DNA of 64,000 nucleotides from Streptococcus cuniculi (lineage in GTDB: Bacteria > Bacillota > Bacilli > Lactobacillales > Streptococcaceae): contig NZ_SPPD01000013.1 in NCBI RefSeq assembly GCF_004570575.1, forward strand, positions 1 through 64,000, in the 5' to 3' direction. Of this stretch, positions 35,495 through 45,061 are shown in pieces. The translations under genes were made by a program, and so were the position numbers. Numbering within the stretch: the first letter of the stretch is position 1; each line of letters starts with the position of its first letter. The notes under the pieces were generated by a model, which saw only the letters and a program-made list of their open reading frames with translations, had not been told where the DNA came from and searched no databases.

Positions 35495-36301
35495 ATGCAA
35501 ATCGTAAACTGGATAGTTCGGTATCAGAAGCAGCTGATGGTAGGGCTCTTCTTGTGTTTGGCCTTGATTTCTGTATATATTCTAGCGGATTCTCAGTTTA
35601 TTCTCAAGATGAATGTCCAGTCAATCTTGTCCTTAGATGAGAAAAAAGAAACGGTTCTGACCTTGACAGCTCTGACGGGGACGACTTCCACAGCCATTAC
35701 CTTGATTCCTGGGGACGTTGGAACTCCTCTAGCGGAAAACATAGCTGACTTGGCAGACTATCTTCTCATCGTATACGCTGGTATTTGGCTGCAAAAATAT
35801 TTGGTATCCATCACCAGTATTGTGGCCTTTAAATGGCTGGTTCCAGCGGCCTGTATCCTGTTTGCAGGGAATGTTTATTTGAAAAAGAATAGGCTTAAGC
35901 AGCTGGCAGTGCGTCTGTCTCTTTTTGCGGCAGTCATTTTGTTCATCATTCCTACGAGTGTCTTTGTGTCAAATAAGATAGAATCCACTTACCAGACTTC
36001 GATTAACCAGACCATTGAAGCCGCCAAGGAAGTGTCGGAAACGGCATCGGAGCAAAGCGAGAGCTCTCTCTGGGAAAAGGTGACTGGAGCGGCTCAGGGT
36101 TTGTTGGAGAAATTTGAGACAGCCTTTGGCAATATGGTGGATGCGGTAGCTGTGCTGATTGTGACGACTTGTATTATTCCGATATTGGTCTTTGCTTTCT
36201 TTATCTGGCTCTGCAATATCATCTTTGGAACGCGCCTTGCACCTGCTGTACCCAAGAAACGGGTGTTAGGAAGTGTGATTCGCAAACGATCGTCCATGTG
36301 A
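35495..36301 (+). CDS. Uncharacterised membrane protein
   Basis: 268 aa; not recognised. About five membrane segments (about 14-31, 85-105, 110-128, 137-157, 218-245), with an extracytoplasmic stretch (about 32-80) and a charged helical region (SESSLWEKVTGAAQGLL, about 188-204) before the last segment, and a basic tail (RKRSSM). GGGAGG precedes the ATG at eight bases. It follows the HAD gene by 44 bases and may share its transcript. A terminator follows. Confidence 0.65.
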   Translation: MQIVNWIVRYQKQLMVGLFLCLALISVYILADSQFILKMNVQSILSLDEKKETVLTLTALTGTTSTAITLIPGDVGTPLAENIADLADYLLIVYAGIWLQKYLVSITSIVAFKWLVPAACILFAGNVYLKKNRLKQLAVRLSLFAAVILFIIPTSVFVSNKIESTYQTSINQTIEAAKEVSETASEQSESSLWEKVTGAAQGLLEKFETAFGNMVDAVAVLIVTTCIIPILVFAFFIWLCNIIFGTRLAPAVPKKRVLGSVIRKRSSM

Positions 36302-36325
36302 CGCGTCCCTTTTGAAGAATTGTAT

Positions 36326-36354
36326 GAAAAACCGGATTTTCATCTGGTTTTTTC
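36326..36354 (+). terminator. Terminator before thrC
   Basis: AAAAACCGGAT and ATCTGGTTTTTT form a stem (one G-U pair) with a T run. Confidence 0.8.
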
Positions 36355-36418
36355 TTAGATTCTTTCAATTTTCTGACAAATTATGATAAAATGGAAAAAA
36401 AGAGTTTGAGGATAAAGC

Positions 36419-37903
36419 ATGACATTAGTATATCAATCAACACGCGATGCGAACAATCGAGTAACGGCTAGCCAAGCGATTTTGCAGGGATTGGCAACAG
36501 ACGGTGGCCTTTTCACACCCTTGACCTATCCTAAAGTAGAGTTGGATTTTGACCGTTTGAAAGATCTGTCTTATCAGGAAGTGGCCAAGCTGATTTTGGG
36601 CGCATTCTTGGACGATTTCACGGCAGAAGAGCTGGATTATTGTATCACCAATGCTTACGATAGCAAGTTTGACGATGCGCGTATTGCGCCCTTGGTCAAG
36701 TTAGACGGCCAGTACAATTTGGAATTGTTCCACGGCTCCACCATTGCCTTTAAGGACATGGCCCTGTCTATCTTGCCTTACTTGATGACAACTGCTAGCA
36801 AAAAACACGATTTGGAAAACAAAATCGTCATCTTGACTGCGACGTCAGGAGATACTGGAAAGGCGGCTATGGCTGGTTTTGCCGATGTACCTGGAACAGA
36901 AATCATCGTCTTTTATCCAAAAGACGGCGTCAGCAAGGTGCAGGAATTGCAGATGACCACTCAAACTGGCGACAATACGCATGTGGTGGCGATTGATGGG
37001 AACTTTGATGATGCGCAGACCAATGTCAAGGAGATGTTTAATGACGAGGCCTTGCGTGCCAAGTTAGCAGCCAAGCAATGGCAGTTTTCATCTGCTAACT
37101 CCATGAATATCGGGCGCCTCGTGCCACAGATTGTCTATTATGTCTATGCTTACGCACAGTTGGTCAAAGCAGGTGAGATTGTAGCAGGAGAGGCGGTCAA
37201 CTTCACCGTGCCAACAGGGAATTTTGGCAATATCTTAGCAGCCTTTTATGCAAAACAGATTGGCTTACCAGTTGGAAAACTAATCTGTGCGTCCAATGAA
37301 AACAATGTCTTGACAGACTTCTTCAAGACCAAGGTGTATGACAAGAAACGTGCTTTCAAGGTAACAACGAGCCCATCCATGGACATTCTAGTTTCGTCCA
37401 ACTTGGAGCGCTTGATTTTCCACCTTTTGGGAAATGATGCTGAAAAAACAGCTGAATTGATGGCCGCCTTGGCGACAGATGGTCAGTATGAGGTGCAGCC
37501 GGTAGAAGCAGAGATGTTTGACTGGTTTGTGGCCGAATGTGCGACCGAAGAAGAGACGGCTCTAGAAATCAAACGAGTCTATGACAGCTCACGCTATGTT
37601 GAAGACCCGCATACAGCGGTCGCTTCCAGCGTTTACCAAAAATATGTGGCTGAAACAAAAGATGCGACCAAGACCGTGATTGCCTCAACTGCTAGTCCTT
37701 ATAAATTCCCAGTCGTTGCGGTTGAAGCGGTGACAGGTGAGACAGGCTTGAGTGATTTTGCGGCGCTTGCGCAATTGCAGGACTTGTCAGGTATGGCACT
37801 TCCACCAGCTGTGGACGGGTTAGAAACAGCTACCGTCCGCCACAAGACAGTCGTTGCGGCGCGTGACATGCAGGCAGAAGTGGAACGCTACCTAGGCCTT
37901 TAG
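36419..37903 (+). CDS. thrC: Threonine synthase
   Basis: A 494-aa PLP enzyme making L-threonine from O-phosphohomoserine. The PLP lysine is in STIAFKDMAL (about Lys111); the N-terminal YQSTRD...DGGLF stretch is typical of the longer threonine synthase group. TTGAGGATAAAGC precedes the ATG. The likely promoter has TAAAAT after TATGA at about 36387-36392. It is single; other threonine genes are not in the window. Confidence 0.9.
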   Translation: MTLVYQSTRDANNRVTASQAILQGLATDGGLFTPLTYPKVELDFDRLKDLSYQEVAKLILGAFLDDFTAEELDYCITNAYDSKFDDARIAPLVKLDGQYNLELFHGSTIAFKDMALSILPYLMTTASKKHDLENKIVILTATSGDTGKAAMAGFADVPGTEIIVFYPKDGVSKVQELQMTTQTGDNTHVVAIDGNFDDAQTNVKEMFNDEALRAKLAAKQWQFSSANSMNIGRLVPQIVYYVYAYAQLVKAGEIVAGEAVNFTVPTGNFGNILAAFYAKQIGLPVGKLICASNENNVLTDFFKTKVYDKKRAFKVTTSPSMDILVSSNLERLIFHLLGNDAEKTAELMAALATDGQYEVQPVEAEMFDWFVAECATEEETALEIKRVYDSSRYVEDPHTAVASSVYQKYVAETKDATKTVIASTASPYKFPVVAVEAVTGETGLSDFAALAQLQDLSGMALPPAVDGLETATVRHKTVVAARDMQAEVERYLGL

Positions 37904-37940
37904 GAGATAAAAATCCGTCACATTTGTTAACGAAGAATAA

Positions 37941-37968
37941 AAAGGAGGGAGCTTTTTCAAGCTCCTTT
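37941..37968 (+). promoter_or_regulatory. Hairpin containing the only nearby ribosome site of the MATE gene
   Basis: GGAGCTT (37948-37954) pairs with AAGCTCC (37959-37965). AAGGAGG (37942-37948) is 25 bases before the ATG at 37974 and partly in the stem. It may act as an attenuating terminator or hold the ribosome site closed. Confidence 0.45.
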
Positions 37969-37973
37969 ATGAT

Positions 37974-39260
37974 ATGGTAGATAATCGAAAAATAATGCAA
38001 ATTGCGCTGCCAGCCATGGCAGAAAATATTTTACAAATGCTCATGGGCATGGTGGATGGTTACTTTGTGGCTAGTCTCGGCTTGGTGGCCATTTCAGGTG
38101 TATCGGTTGCGGGCAACATCATCGCCATTTATCAAGCGATTTTTATTGCCCTAGGTGCCGCTATTTCAAGTGTGTTAGCACGTAGTATGGGGGCAGGTGA
38201 TGCGGATTCGCAGTCCTATCATGCAACAGAAGCTCTGAAAATCACCTTCTTTTTAAGCCTTGTGCTGGGCCTGATTTCTCTCATCTTTGGGCGGGATATG
38301 CTGCGCCTATTAGGGACAGAGACAGCAGTAGCAGAGGCGGGCGGTCTCTTTTTAGCCATTGTAGGTGGGACCGTTGTCCTCTTGGGTCTCATGACCAGTC
38401 TCGGTGCCTTGGTGCGCACGACAGGCAATCCTCGACAGCCCATGTATGTCAGTCTCTGGACCAATCTGCTCAATGCCATTTTCTCCAGCCTCTTCATCTT
38501 TGGCCTGCATTGGGGCATTGTTGGTGTGGCTCTAGGGACCGTCTTGGCACGTTTGGCTGGAGTTCTTGTCCTGTGGAAGTCGCTCTCCATTTCCTTTGCT
38601 CGACCAAGCTGGGGATTGGATAGGGACTTGCTTAGTCTGTCCCTGCCTGCTGCGGGGGAACGCCTCATGATGCGGGCAGGTGATGTGGTCATCATTGCGC
38701 TGGTGGTGCGCTTTGGGACAGAGGCGGTGGCTGGAAATGCCATTGGCGAAGTCCTGACCCAGTTTATCTACATGCCAGCCTTTGGGATTGCCACAGCTAC
38801 CGTTCTCTTGGTGGCACGTAGCTTGGGGCAGGGAAATCAAGAGGCGATTGATCAAACTGCACGAAAGACTTACTGGCTTGCCATCGGCTTGATGTTACCT
38901 GTTGCGCTGTTGATGTTTGCTTTTGGAAGACCCTTAACGTATCTGTATACGCAGGATAGCAGTGCAGTCGCAGCTAGTCTTCTTGTTGTCCTCTTTTCAC
39001 TCTTGGGGGTGCCTTTTACAGCTGGGACAGTCATCTACACCGCCGTGTGGCAGGGCTTGGGCAATGGCAAACTCCCTTTTTATGCGACAACGATGGGCAT
39101 GTGGGTGATTCGGATTGGTCTGGGCTATCTTCTTGGGGTGACCTTGCAGCTCGGACTTCCTGGTATCTGGGCAGGTACGCTCTTGGATAATGCCTTTCGC
39201 TGGCTTTTCTTAGGAATTCTCTATAAACGTCATAAGAAACAGATCATAGCAAAAACCTAG
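37974..39260 (+). CDS. MATE family efflux transporter
   Basis: 428 aa with twelve membrane segments in two related halves, the MATE/DinF-NorM fold; sodium or proton-driven export of drugs or metabolites. The ATG at 37974 lacks a well-spaced ribosome site; AAGGAGG is 25 bases upstream within a hairpin, so folding could bring it closer. It is 70 bases after thrC. It converges on a MerR regulator of the drug-sensing type, sharing a bidirectional terminator. Confidence 0.85.
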   Translation: MVDNRKIMQIALPAMAENILQMLMGMVDGYFVASLGLVAISGVSVAGNIIAIYQAIFIALGAAISSVLARSMGAGDADSQSYHATEALKITFFLSLVLGLISLIFGRDMLRLLGTETAVAEAGGLFLAIVGGTVVLLGLMTSLGALVRTTGNPRQPMYVSLWTNLLNAIFSSLFIFGLHWGIVGVALGTVLARLAGVLVLWKSLSISFARPSWGLDRDLLSLSLPAAGERLMMRAGDVVIIALVVRFGTEAVAGNAIGEVLTQFIYMPAFGIATATVLLVARSLGQGNQEAIDQTARKTYWLAIGLMLPVALLMFAFGRPLTYLYTQDSSAVAASLLVVLFSLLGVPFTAGTVIYTAVWQGLGNGKLPFYATTMGMWVIRIGLGYLLGVTLQLGLPGIWAGTLLDNAFRWLFLGILYKRHKKQIIAKT

Positions 39261-39276
39261 GCTGACCTAGGTTTTT
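39251..39276. terminator. Bidirectional terminator MATE / merR
   Basis: AAAAACCTAGG and CCTAGGTTTTT are perfect 11-bp arms around CTGA. The arms contain the stop codons of both converging genes. Confidence 0.9.
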
Positions 39277-40103
39277 ATTGCGACCTGCATTTTGATAAAC
39301 ATGTCCCGTTCTTGCTCGGACAGGTTTGGCTGTTCGTGGATTACTTCACAGATATAGGGACCGACTGGCTTTAGTCCTTTTTCTTGTAGTAGTTTAAAAA
39401 AGAGTGGGAGGCGCTCGACCTCTTCTTCAAAGGAGGTGCAGTAGCTGACGGCATATGGACCAGCCTCTAATGTGACTTCCTTGACAGAAGGGGATTGGAG
39501 ATAGGGATTATGGAGGAGGGCAAACTGGGTGGAAATCCAGCGTTGCTGCCTAAAATCCTCTGCCTGCATGAGCGAGCCGACCTTGCCAAAATGTTCATAG
39601 AAAGGATTGTAGGAGAAGATTTCCTGCTTTAAATAACGGAGATGAAGCTCATACTCTTCCTTGGTCATCTGGTAGATATTTTGCGGCAAGTCAAAGGTCC
39701 AAATGGTCCGTTCAGGCATTTCCGCTATTTCCAAGACCTTGCTGGTCTTACGCTCTGTATAGAGCAAGGCTCCCGAACGAAAGGCGTCAATTTCTGCAAT
39801 GCGATGCTCCAAGGCCTCTTTTTCTCGTAGCAACTCCTGATAGCGTTCTTCAATCAATTGGTGGAGATGCGGGCTACTCTTATCGGACAAAATGTCCTTG
39901 ATGTCTTCTAGGGAAAAATCAAGCTGGCGCAGGTACTGAATGGCGTCTACGATGGACGATTGATTGAGGTGGTAGTAGCGGTAATTGGTTTCAGGGTTAA
40001 TCTGATAGGGATGAAGCAAGCCGATTTGGTCATAAAAACGCAGGGTGCGGATGGAAATGTTGTTGATGTTGGAAAATTCTCCGATGCGTAAAATTTTTTT
40101 CAT
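39267..40103 (-). CDS. MerR family regulator with effector-binding domain (BltR/BmrR-like)
   Basis: 278 aa from the ATG at 40103. N-terminal MerR domain (LRIGEFSNINNISIRTLRFYDQIGLL, about 5-30), a dimer helix, and a C-terminal GyrI-like ligand domain (about 120-278). A longer frame starts at 40145, but that ATG lies inside promoter elements. The divergent promoter has a 19-base spacer with a perfect 15-bp palindrome, the mark of MerR activation, so it probably activates the amine dehydrogenase-like gene. Confidence 0.85.
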   Translation of the reverse strand: MKKILRIGEFSNINNISIRTLRFYDQIGLLHPYQINPETNYRYYHLNQSSIVDAIQYLRQLDFSLEDIKDILSDKSSPHLHQLIEERYQELLREKEALEHRIAEIDAFRSGALLYTERKTSKVLEIAEMPERTIWTFDLPQNIYQMTKEEYELHLRYLKQEIFSYNPFYEHFGKVGSLMQAEDFRQQRWISTQFALLHNPYLQSPSVKEVTLEAGPYAVSYCTSFEEEVERLPLFFKLLQEKGLKPVGPYICEVIHEQPNLSEQERDMFIKMQVAIKT

Positions 40104-40120
40104 TTTTTGCAAACTCTCTA

Positions 40121-40151
40121 TTGACTCTCTAGTTACTAGAGACATTATACT
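40121..40151 (+). promoter_or_regulatory. MerR-type promoter with 19-base spacer and operator
   Basis: TTGACT (40121-40126), 19-base spacer, TATACT (40146-40151). The spacer contains the perfect palindrome CTCTAGT-T-ACTAGAG (40127-40141). A long spacer with a central dyad is the classic MerR-activated promoter design. Confidence 0.8.
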
Positions 40152-40189
40152 ATAATTGTGAAAAAAATAACCATAAAAGGAGAATTCAC

Positions 40190-41224
40190 ATGAGAACTTC
40201 TAAAGTACGTGCAGTCCAATACGGCTGCGGCAAGATGTCAAAAGTGTTGTTCCGCTATCTGGTGGACCATGGGGTAGAAATCGTCGGTGCGATTGATAAC
40301 AATCCAGCAGTCGTCGGACAAGATGTCGGTGATTTTGCAGAATTAGGCTATAAGACAGGGGTCATCATTTCAAACGATGCAGAAGCAGTCTTTTCAAGCT
40401 GCGATGCCGATATTGCCATTGTCACTATTTTCTCTTACATGCCTGAAATGTATAATTTCTATGAAACAGCGATTAAACATGGGGTCAATGTCATTTCAAC
40501 CTGTGAAGAAGCCATCTATCCTTGGACAACCTCTCCGTCAGAAACCAATCGCTTGGATGCCTTAGCTAAGGATCATGGAGTAACCATCATGGGGTCTGGC
40601 ATGCAGGATATTTACTGGATCAATATGCCGTGTCTCATGATGGCAGGGGTCAACAAGATTACTAAAATCAAGGGCGCTGTTAGCTACAATGTGGAAGATT
40701 ACGGTCTTGCGCTAGCAGAAGCACATGGTGCGGGCTATGATGTGGAGTGTTTTGAAAAGGAAATAGCCTCTGCTGAGAGTTTCCCATCTTACATGTGGAA
40801 TGCTGCTGAAGGCATTTGCTCAAAAATGAACTGGACCATCAAAGATATTTCCCAAAAGAGCGTGCCTTATATCCTAGACGAGGACATCTATTCTGAAACG
40901 CTTGGTCGAACTATTCCAGCAGGAGAAGTGACCGGGATGTCTGCAGTAACGACCATCCACACCCATCAAGGCATCGAACTAGAAGTAGAATGTATCGGAA
41001 AAGTCTACCGTGCAGAAGATGGAGATATGTGTGATTTTGAAGTTATCGGAGAGCCTGATTTGCTCTTCTCTGTTCATAAGCCTGATACGGTAGCGCATAC
41101 ATGTGCAACCATTGTCAACCGGATTCCAACAGTTCTTGATGCACCAGCTGGATTTGTGACCTGCGAAAAAGCACGCGAAGTGGAATACTTGACCTACCCA
41201 ATGCATACCTATGTTGGCAAATAA
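40190..41224 (+). CDS. 2,4-diaminopentanoate dehydrogenase-like NAD(P) oxidoreductase
   Basis: 344 aa with an N-terminal Rossmann motif ([16 protein letters not shown], about 9-24), an early [15 protein letters not shown] stretch, and a C-terminal domain as in Ord/DAP-dehydrogenase-like and dihydrodipicolinate-reductase-like proteins. These act on amino or diamino acids with NAD(P). The substrate here is unknown. AAAGGAGAATTCAC precedes the ATG. It is driven by the MerR-type promoter and is otherwise alone, followed by two hairpins. Confidence 0.65.
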   Translation: MRTSKVRAVQYGCGKMSKVLFRYLVDHGVEIVGAIDNNPAVVGQDVGDFAELGYKTGVIISNDAEAVFSSCDADIAIVTIFSYMPEMYNFYETAIKHGVNVISTCEEAIYPWTTSPSETNRLDALAKDHGVTIMGSGMQDIYWINMPCLMMAGVNKITKIKGAVSYNVEDYGLALAEAHGAGYDVECFEKEIASAESFPSYMWNAAEGICSKMNWTIKDISQKSVPYILDEDIYSETLGRTIPAGEVTGMSAVTTIHTHQGIELEVECIGKVYRAEDGDMCDFEVIGEPDLLFSVHKPDTVAHTCATIVNRIPTVLDAPAGFVTCEKAREVEYLTYPMHTYVGK

Positions 41225-41246
41225 ATCGTTCATTATGAGTGATTAG

Positions 41247-41309
41247 CTTCCACAATTGAGAATTGTGGAAGGTTGGAAATAAGGCTAGCGAACAATTCTT
41301 CGCTAGCCT
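41247..41309 (+). terminator. Two hairpins after the dehydrogenase gene
   Basis: CTTCCACAATT/AATTGTGGAAG (41247-41257, 41261-41271) and AGGCTAGCGAA/TTCGCTAGCCT (41282-41292, 41299-41309), both perfect 11-bp stems. The T tract is weak, so one or both may be repeat-derived. Confidence 0.6.
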
Positions 41310-41349
41310 CTTCTAATAGAATATTGATTTATCAACGTTTTACAAACCA

Positions 41350-41460
41350 GACAAGCTTCGCTCTCTAGTTTCTAGGCTCAGGTATCAATAGTCACTCCCC
41401 TGACTGTCTTCGCTTTCTAGTTTCCGAGCTTAGGTATTAACAGTCCACCGGACTGTTAAT
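41350..41460. repeat. Two-unit stem-loop repeat
   Basis: Tandem units beginning TTCGCTCTCTAGTTTC and TTCGCTTTCTAGTTTC. The second ends in ATTAACAGTCC/GGACTGTTAAT (41436-41446, 41450-41460). Same family as 2735-2834. The rest of 41225-41660 holds no gene. Confidence 0.65.
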
Positions 41461-41660
41461 ATATACGTCAAACTGTTAAATCTATAAAACGTAAGGAAAT
41501 AAGGGACTTTTGTCCCAAACTCTTCTTCTTTTTGCCCCTATCCGCAAACGTTTGGTTTTTGCCGTGATTTGCTTAGGATTTCTTCATTAAACTATACAGA
41601 CAGGTAGGCTTTGTGCTACAATGGTAGGGATAAATTACAATGAAGTGTGAGGAACGACGG

Positions 41661-41927
41661 ATGAAAGCAATTATTACGGTTGTTGGCAAGGACAAGACTG
41701 GGATTGTGGCAGGGGTATCTGCCAAGATTGCAGAGCTAGGGCTCAATATCGATGATATTTCCCAGACGGTCTTAGATGAATTTTTCACCATGATGGCGGT
41801 TGTATCAAGTGATAAGAAACAAGATTTTACAGCCTTGCGCAGTGAATTTGATGCCTTTGGTGAGACCTTGAATGTCAAGATTAACATTCAAAGTGCGGCG
41901 ATTTTTGAAGCCATGTATAACATCTAA
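41661..41927 (+). CDS. ACT domain protein (UPF0237)
   Basis: 88 aa, a single ACT domain ([20 protein letters not shown]...). These small proteins are thought to bind amino acids and sense or modulate a partner enzyme. The ATG at 41661 follows GAGGAACGACGG; the frame also opens at 41640 without a site. It is ten bases from the PFL-like gene, a pairing conserved in many Firmicutes. Confidence 0.85.
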   Translation: MKAIITVVGKDKTGIVAGVSAKIAELGLNIDDISQTVLDEFFTMMAVVSSDKKQDFTALRSEFDAFGETLNVKINIQSAAIFEAMYNI

Positions 41928-41937
41928 GAGGTGGCCT

Positions 41938-43275
41938 ATGGATATTAGACAAGTTACAGAAACCATCGCCATGATTGAGGAGCAGAATTTCGACATCAGG
42001 ACCATTACCATGGGCATTTCGCTCCTTGACTGTATTGATACCGACATTGAGCGGGCGGCTGAGAAGATTTACCAAAAAATTACGACCAAGGCGCGTGATT
42101 TGGTAGCGGTTGGAGATGAGATTGCGGCCGAGCTGGGGATTCCCATTGTCAACAAGCGGGTCAGCGTGACACCGATTGCCCTGATTGGAGCAGCGACTGA
42201 TGCACCAGACTATGTACCTCTAGCAAAGGCGCTTGACCGTGCGGCCAAAGAAATCGGTGTTGATTTCATCGGCGGTTTTTCTGCCTTGGTGCAAAAGGGC
42301 TATCAAAAAGGGGACGAGATTTTAATCAACTCTATTCCTCGAGCTCTGGTAGAGACCGACAAGGTCTGCTCTTCGGTCAATATCGGTTCCACCAAGACGG
42401 GGATTAACATGACAGCCGTGCGCGACATGGGGCGGATTATCAAGGAAACAGCCAGTCTTTCTGAAATGGGCGCAGCAAAACTCGTCGTCTTTGCCAATGC
42501 GGTCGAGGATAATCCTTTCATGGCTGGGGCCTTTCACGGCGTTGGTGAAGCAGATGTGGTTATCAACGTTGGTGTTTCAGGACCTGGTGTCGTTAAGCGT
42601 GCCCTTGAAAAAGTGCGTGGTGAAAGCTTTGATGTAGTGGCTGAAACGGTTAAAAAGACAGCTTTCAAGATTACCCGTATTGGTCAATTGGTCGGTCAAA
42701 TGGCGAGCGAGCGCCTCGGTGTGAAATTCGGGATTGTCGATTTGAGTCTTGCGCCAACGCCGGCGGTCGGTGACTCGGTAGCGCGAGTGTTAGAGGAAAT
42801 GGGGCTTGAAACCGTTGGAACGCACGGGACAACGGCTGCCCTTGCTCTGTTAAATGACCAGGTCAAAAAAGGTGGTGTCATGGCCTGCAACCAAGTCGGC
42901 GGTCTGTCAGGTGCTTTCATTCCCGTGTCAGAAGATGAGGGTATGATTGCGGCTGTTCAGTCTGGTTCGCTGAACTTGGAAAAATTAGAGGCGATGACAG
43001 CGATTTGCTCGGTTGGCTTAGACATGATTGCCATTCCAGAAACGACACCAGCAGAAACAATTGCGGCTATGATTGCGGACGAGGCGGCGATTGGGGTCAT
43101 CAATCAGAAAACCACAGCTGTACGGATTATTCCAAAAGGCAAAGAAGGAGACATGATTGAATTTGGCGGCTTGTTGGGAACAGCTCCCGTCATGAAGGTC
43201 AACCAAGCATCATCTGCTGACTTTATCGCACGGGGTGGACAAATCCCAGCACCAATTCACAGTTTTAAGAATTAG
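41938..43275 (+). CDS. PFL family protein (UPF0210/DUF711)
   Basis: 445 aa with the DUF711 fold, related to pyruvate-formate-lyase-like barrels. No clear glycyl-radical motif is visible, so catalysis is unknown. The start at 41938 follows AAGAGGTGGCCT. It is in one operon with the ACT protein, which may sense its ligand. Confidence 0.85.
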   Translation: MDIRQVTETIAMIEEQNFDIRTITMGISLLDCIDTDIERAAEKIYQKITTKARDLVAVGDEIAAELGIPIVNKRVSVTPIALIGAATDAPDYVPLAKALDRAAKEIGVDFIGGFSALVQKGYQKGDEILINSIPRALVETDKVCSSVNIGSTKTGINMTAVRDMGRIIKETASLSEMGAAKLVVFANAVEDNPFMAGAFHGVGEADVVINVGVSGPGVVKRALEKVRGESFDVVAETVKKTAFKITRIGQLVGQMASERLGVKFGIVDLSLAPTPAVGDSVARVLEEMGLETVGTHGTTAALALLNDQVKKGGVMACNQVGGLSGAFIPVSEDEGMIAAVQSGSLNLEKLEAMTAICSVGLDMIAIPETTPAETIAAMIADEAAIGVINQKTTAVRIIPKGKEGDMIEFGGLLGTAPVMKVNQASSADFIARGGQIPAPIHSFKN

Positions 43276-43347
43276 AAGATAGGAAACGATTGTCTTAGAC
43301 AGTCGTTTTTTGATATAATAGAATGAGGAAATATGAGGAGGAATAAA

Positions 43348-44046
43348 ATGACAGAAACAAGATTATACATTGCTCGTCATGGAAAAACCATGTTTAATAC
43401 CATTGGTCGTATTCAAGGTTGGTGCGATACGCCTTTAACAAAAATTGGTGAAAAAGGTATTCGCGAGCTAGGGCTTGGTTTGAAAGAAGCGGGTTTGGAA
43501 TTTAAAGTAGCTGTATCAAGCGATTTAGGACGGACTGTGCAGACCATTACCATCGCCCAAAGAGAATTAGGTATTTTAGGGAAAATCCCTTACTATCAAG
43601 ACAAACGCCTCCGGGAATGGTGTTTTGGTAGCTTTGAAGGCATGTACGATGCAGAACTATTTAGCGGTGTCTTGCCACGTATCAGTGGTATTGTCGATGC
43701 GGGGACTATGACCTTTGAAGAGATAGCAAATGGTGTCCACGAAGCTGATTCAGCCAACTGGTCCGAGCCTTGGGAGGTGTTGAAAGACCGCATTTTGAAT
43801 GGTTTTGAAAGTATTGCAGCAGACCTTGAAAAGCAAGGTGGAGGCAATGCCTTGATTGTTAGCCACGGTATGACTATTGCGACCTTGGTCAATTTATTGG
43901 CGCCAGAACGTCCAACCAACTTGGCGCTCGATAATGGTTCTGTCACCGTTTTGAAATATGAAAATGGTCAATTTAGCATTGAAGCTGTAGGGGATATGTC
44001 TTATCGCAAGGCTGGAGCGAGTGTGATTCAAGCGCATGATGAATAA
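43348..44046 (+). CDS. Histidine phosphatase family protein (phosphoglycerate mutase-like)
   Basis: 232 aa with the RHG motif at 10-12 (ARHGKTMFNT), SSDLGRTVQT, and VSHGMTIATL as the second catalytic His. It is probably a phosphatase of small metabolites; a mutase role is less likely given the sequence around REWCFGSFEG. The ATG at 43348 follows GAGGAGGAATAAA. It overlaps the VanY-type gene by eleven bases. Confidence 0.85.
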   Translation: MTETRLYIARHGKTMFNTIGRIQGWCDTPLTKIGEKGIRELGLGLKEAGLEFKVAVSSDLGRTVQTITIAQRELGILGKIPYYQDKRLREWCFGSFEGMYDAELFSGVLPRISGIVDAGTMTFEEIANGVHEADSANWSEPWEVLKDRILNGFESIAADLEKQGGGNALIVSHGMTIATLVNLLAPERPTNLALDNGSVTVLKYENGQFSIEAVGDMSYRKAGASVIQAHDE

Positions 44047-44755
44047 GCAGAAAATGACCAAGCTGAGCCTAATCGTCTGCTTACCTGCTTTTGTGGCAAC
44101 CAATTTCTTTCTTTGGAAATGGGATGCGGCGAGCTTTTTGAGTCCGCCTGCTTCTACAACAGAGGGTTCTAGTTTGTCAGAAAAAGATGGCTTGCCATCG
44201 GTTTCGGTAGATGATTGGGAGTTGGTCTTGGTCAATCGTGATCATTTGTTCGAATCAGAGCCAAAATCCTTAGCGACAGTGGGGAATATTCGGGTTGATA
44301 GTAGGATTGCGAGAGCCACGCAAGACTTTTTAGCAGCCGCTCAAGTAATTGTTCTCGATGAGGTCTTACTATCAGGCTACAGAAGTCGCGCTGAGCAAGA
44401 ACAGCTCTATAACGAGAGGGTTGCAGAGTTAGAAGCAAGTGGATTTGATCAAGTAGAAGCAGAAGCTACGGTTCGTTCTCAAGTGCAAATACCAGGTGCC
44501 AGTGAACACCAGACTGGTCTTGCTGTTGACATGAGTGAGGAAGCAGGGCAACTAGATGAAGTGGCAGGAAAAATCAGAGAATTGGCGCCAAAATACGGAT
44601 TTGTCCTTCGGTATCCAGAAGGGAAAAGCCATATCACAGGACTTGATTTTGAAAGCTGGCACTTCCGCTATGTCGGGGTTGAAAATGCCCAGTACATGGA
44701 AAAACACGACTTGGTCTTGGAAGAATACCTTGCTTTATTAAAAGATAGGAAATAA
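44036..44755 (+). CDS. VanY-type D,D- or L,D-carboxypeptidase (M15B)
   Basis: 239 aa with an N-terminal membrane segment (about 8-25) and an extracellular zinc peptidase domain: YRSRAEQEQLY, SEHQTGLAVDM (zinc ligands His and Asp) and ESWHFRYVG. It trims peptidoglycan stem peptides. The start overlaps the stop of the phosphatase gene; ATG at 44036 or 44039. A terminator follows. Confidence 0.85.
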   Translation: MMNKQKMTKLSLIVCLPAFVATNFFLWKWDAASFLSPPASTTEGSSLSEKDGLPSVSVDDWELVLVNRDHLFESEPKSLATVGNIRVDSRIARATQDFLAAAQVIVLDEVLLSGYRSRAEQEQLYNERVAELEASGFDQVEAEATVRSQVQIPGASEHQTGLAVDMSEEAGQLDEVAGKIRELAPKYGFVLRYPEGKSHITGLDFESWHFRYVGVENAQYMEKHDLVLEEYLALLKDRK

Positions 44756-44776
44756 GACGTCAAGATTGACCAGATT

Positions 44777-44822
44777 GAAGAAAAAGTCTAATTTAGACTC
44801 ATTTTCTTTAATCTTTTTTTCT
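44777..44822 (+). terminator. Terminator after vanY-type gene
   Basis: AAGAAAAAGTCTA pairs with TAGACTCATTTTCTT, followed by a run of T. Confidence 0.75.
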
Positions 44823-44988
44823 TTTGCTAAAAAATATAAAAACTCTTAGAAATACCGCTATATCAGTATGTTTAAGAGTTGCTTCAAGATGATCTTCACA
44901 CGTTGAATGTGCTATTTTTCGGTCGCTTAGAGGGTTTGCCTATGTTCTGAAACGTCATGATTGGCGTTTTATTTTTTTATTGTTCCCC

Positions 44989-45027
44989 TTGACAAATACA
45001 TCGCGGTGCGATATACTGTCTATATCG
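44989..45027 (+). promoter_or_regulatory. PadR-controlled promoter and operators
   Basis: TTGACA (44989-44994), 17-base spacer, TATACT (45012-45017). Two dyads cover it: ATCGC-GGT-GCGAT (45000-45012) and CGATATA-CTGTC-TATATCG (45009-45027). A further CGATGTATCGC follows at about 45033. The overlap with the core promoter suggests self-repression by PadR. Confidence 0.65.
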
Positions 45028-45061
45028 AGATTCGATGTATCGCACTACAAGGAGAAGTTAT

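Noticed and set aside
36302..36418. T-box or threonine leader before thrC
   Set aside because: The gap is short and holds only an upstream terminator and a promoter; no leader peptide rich in threonine or specifier structure.
40104..40145. Longer MerR start at 40145
   Set aside because: That ATG overlaps the promoter region of both divergent genes; the MerR domain starts naturally at 40103.
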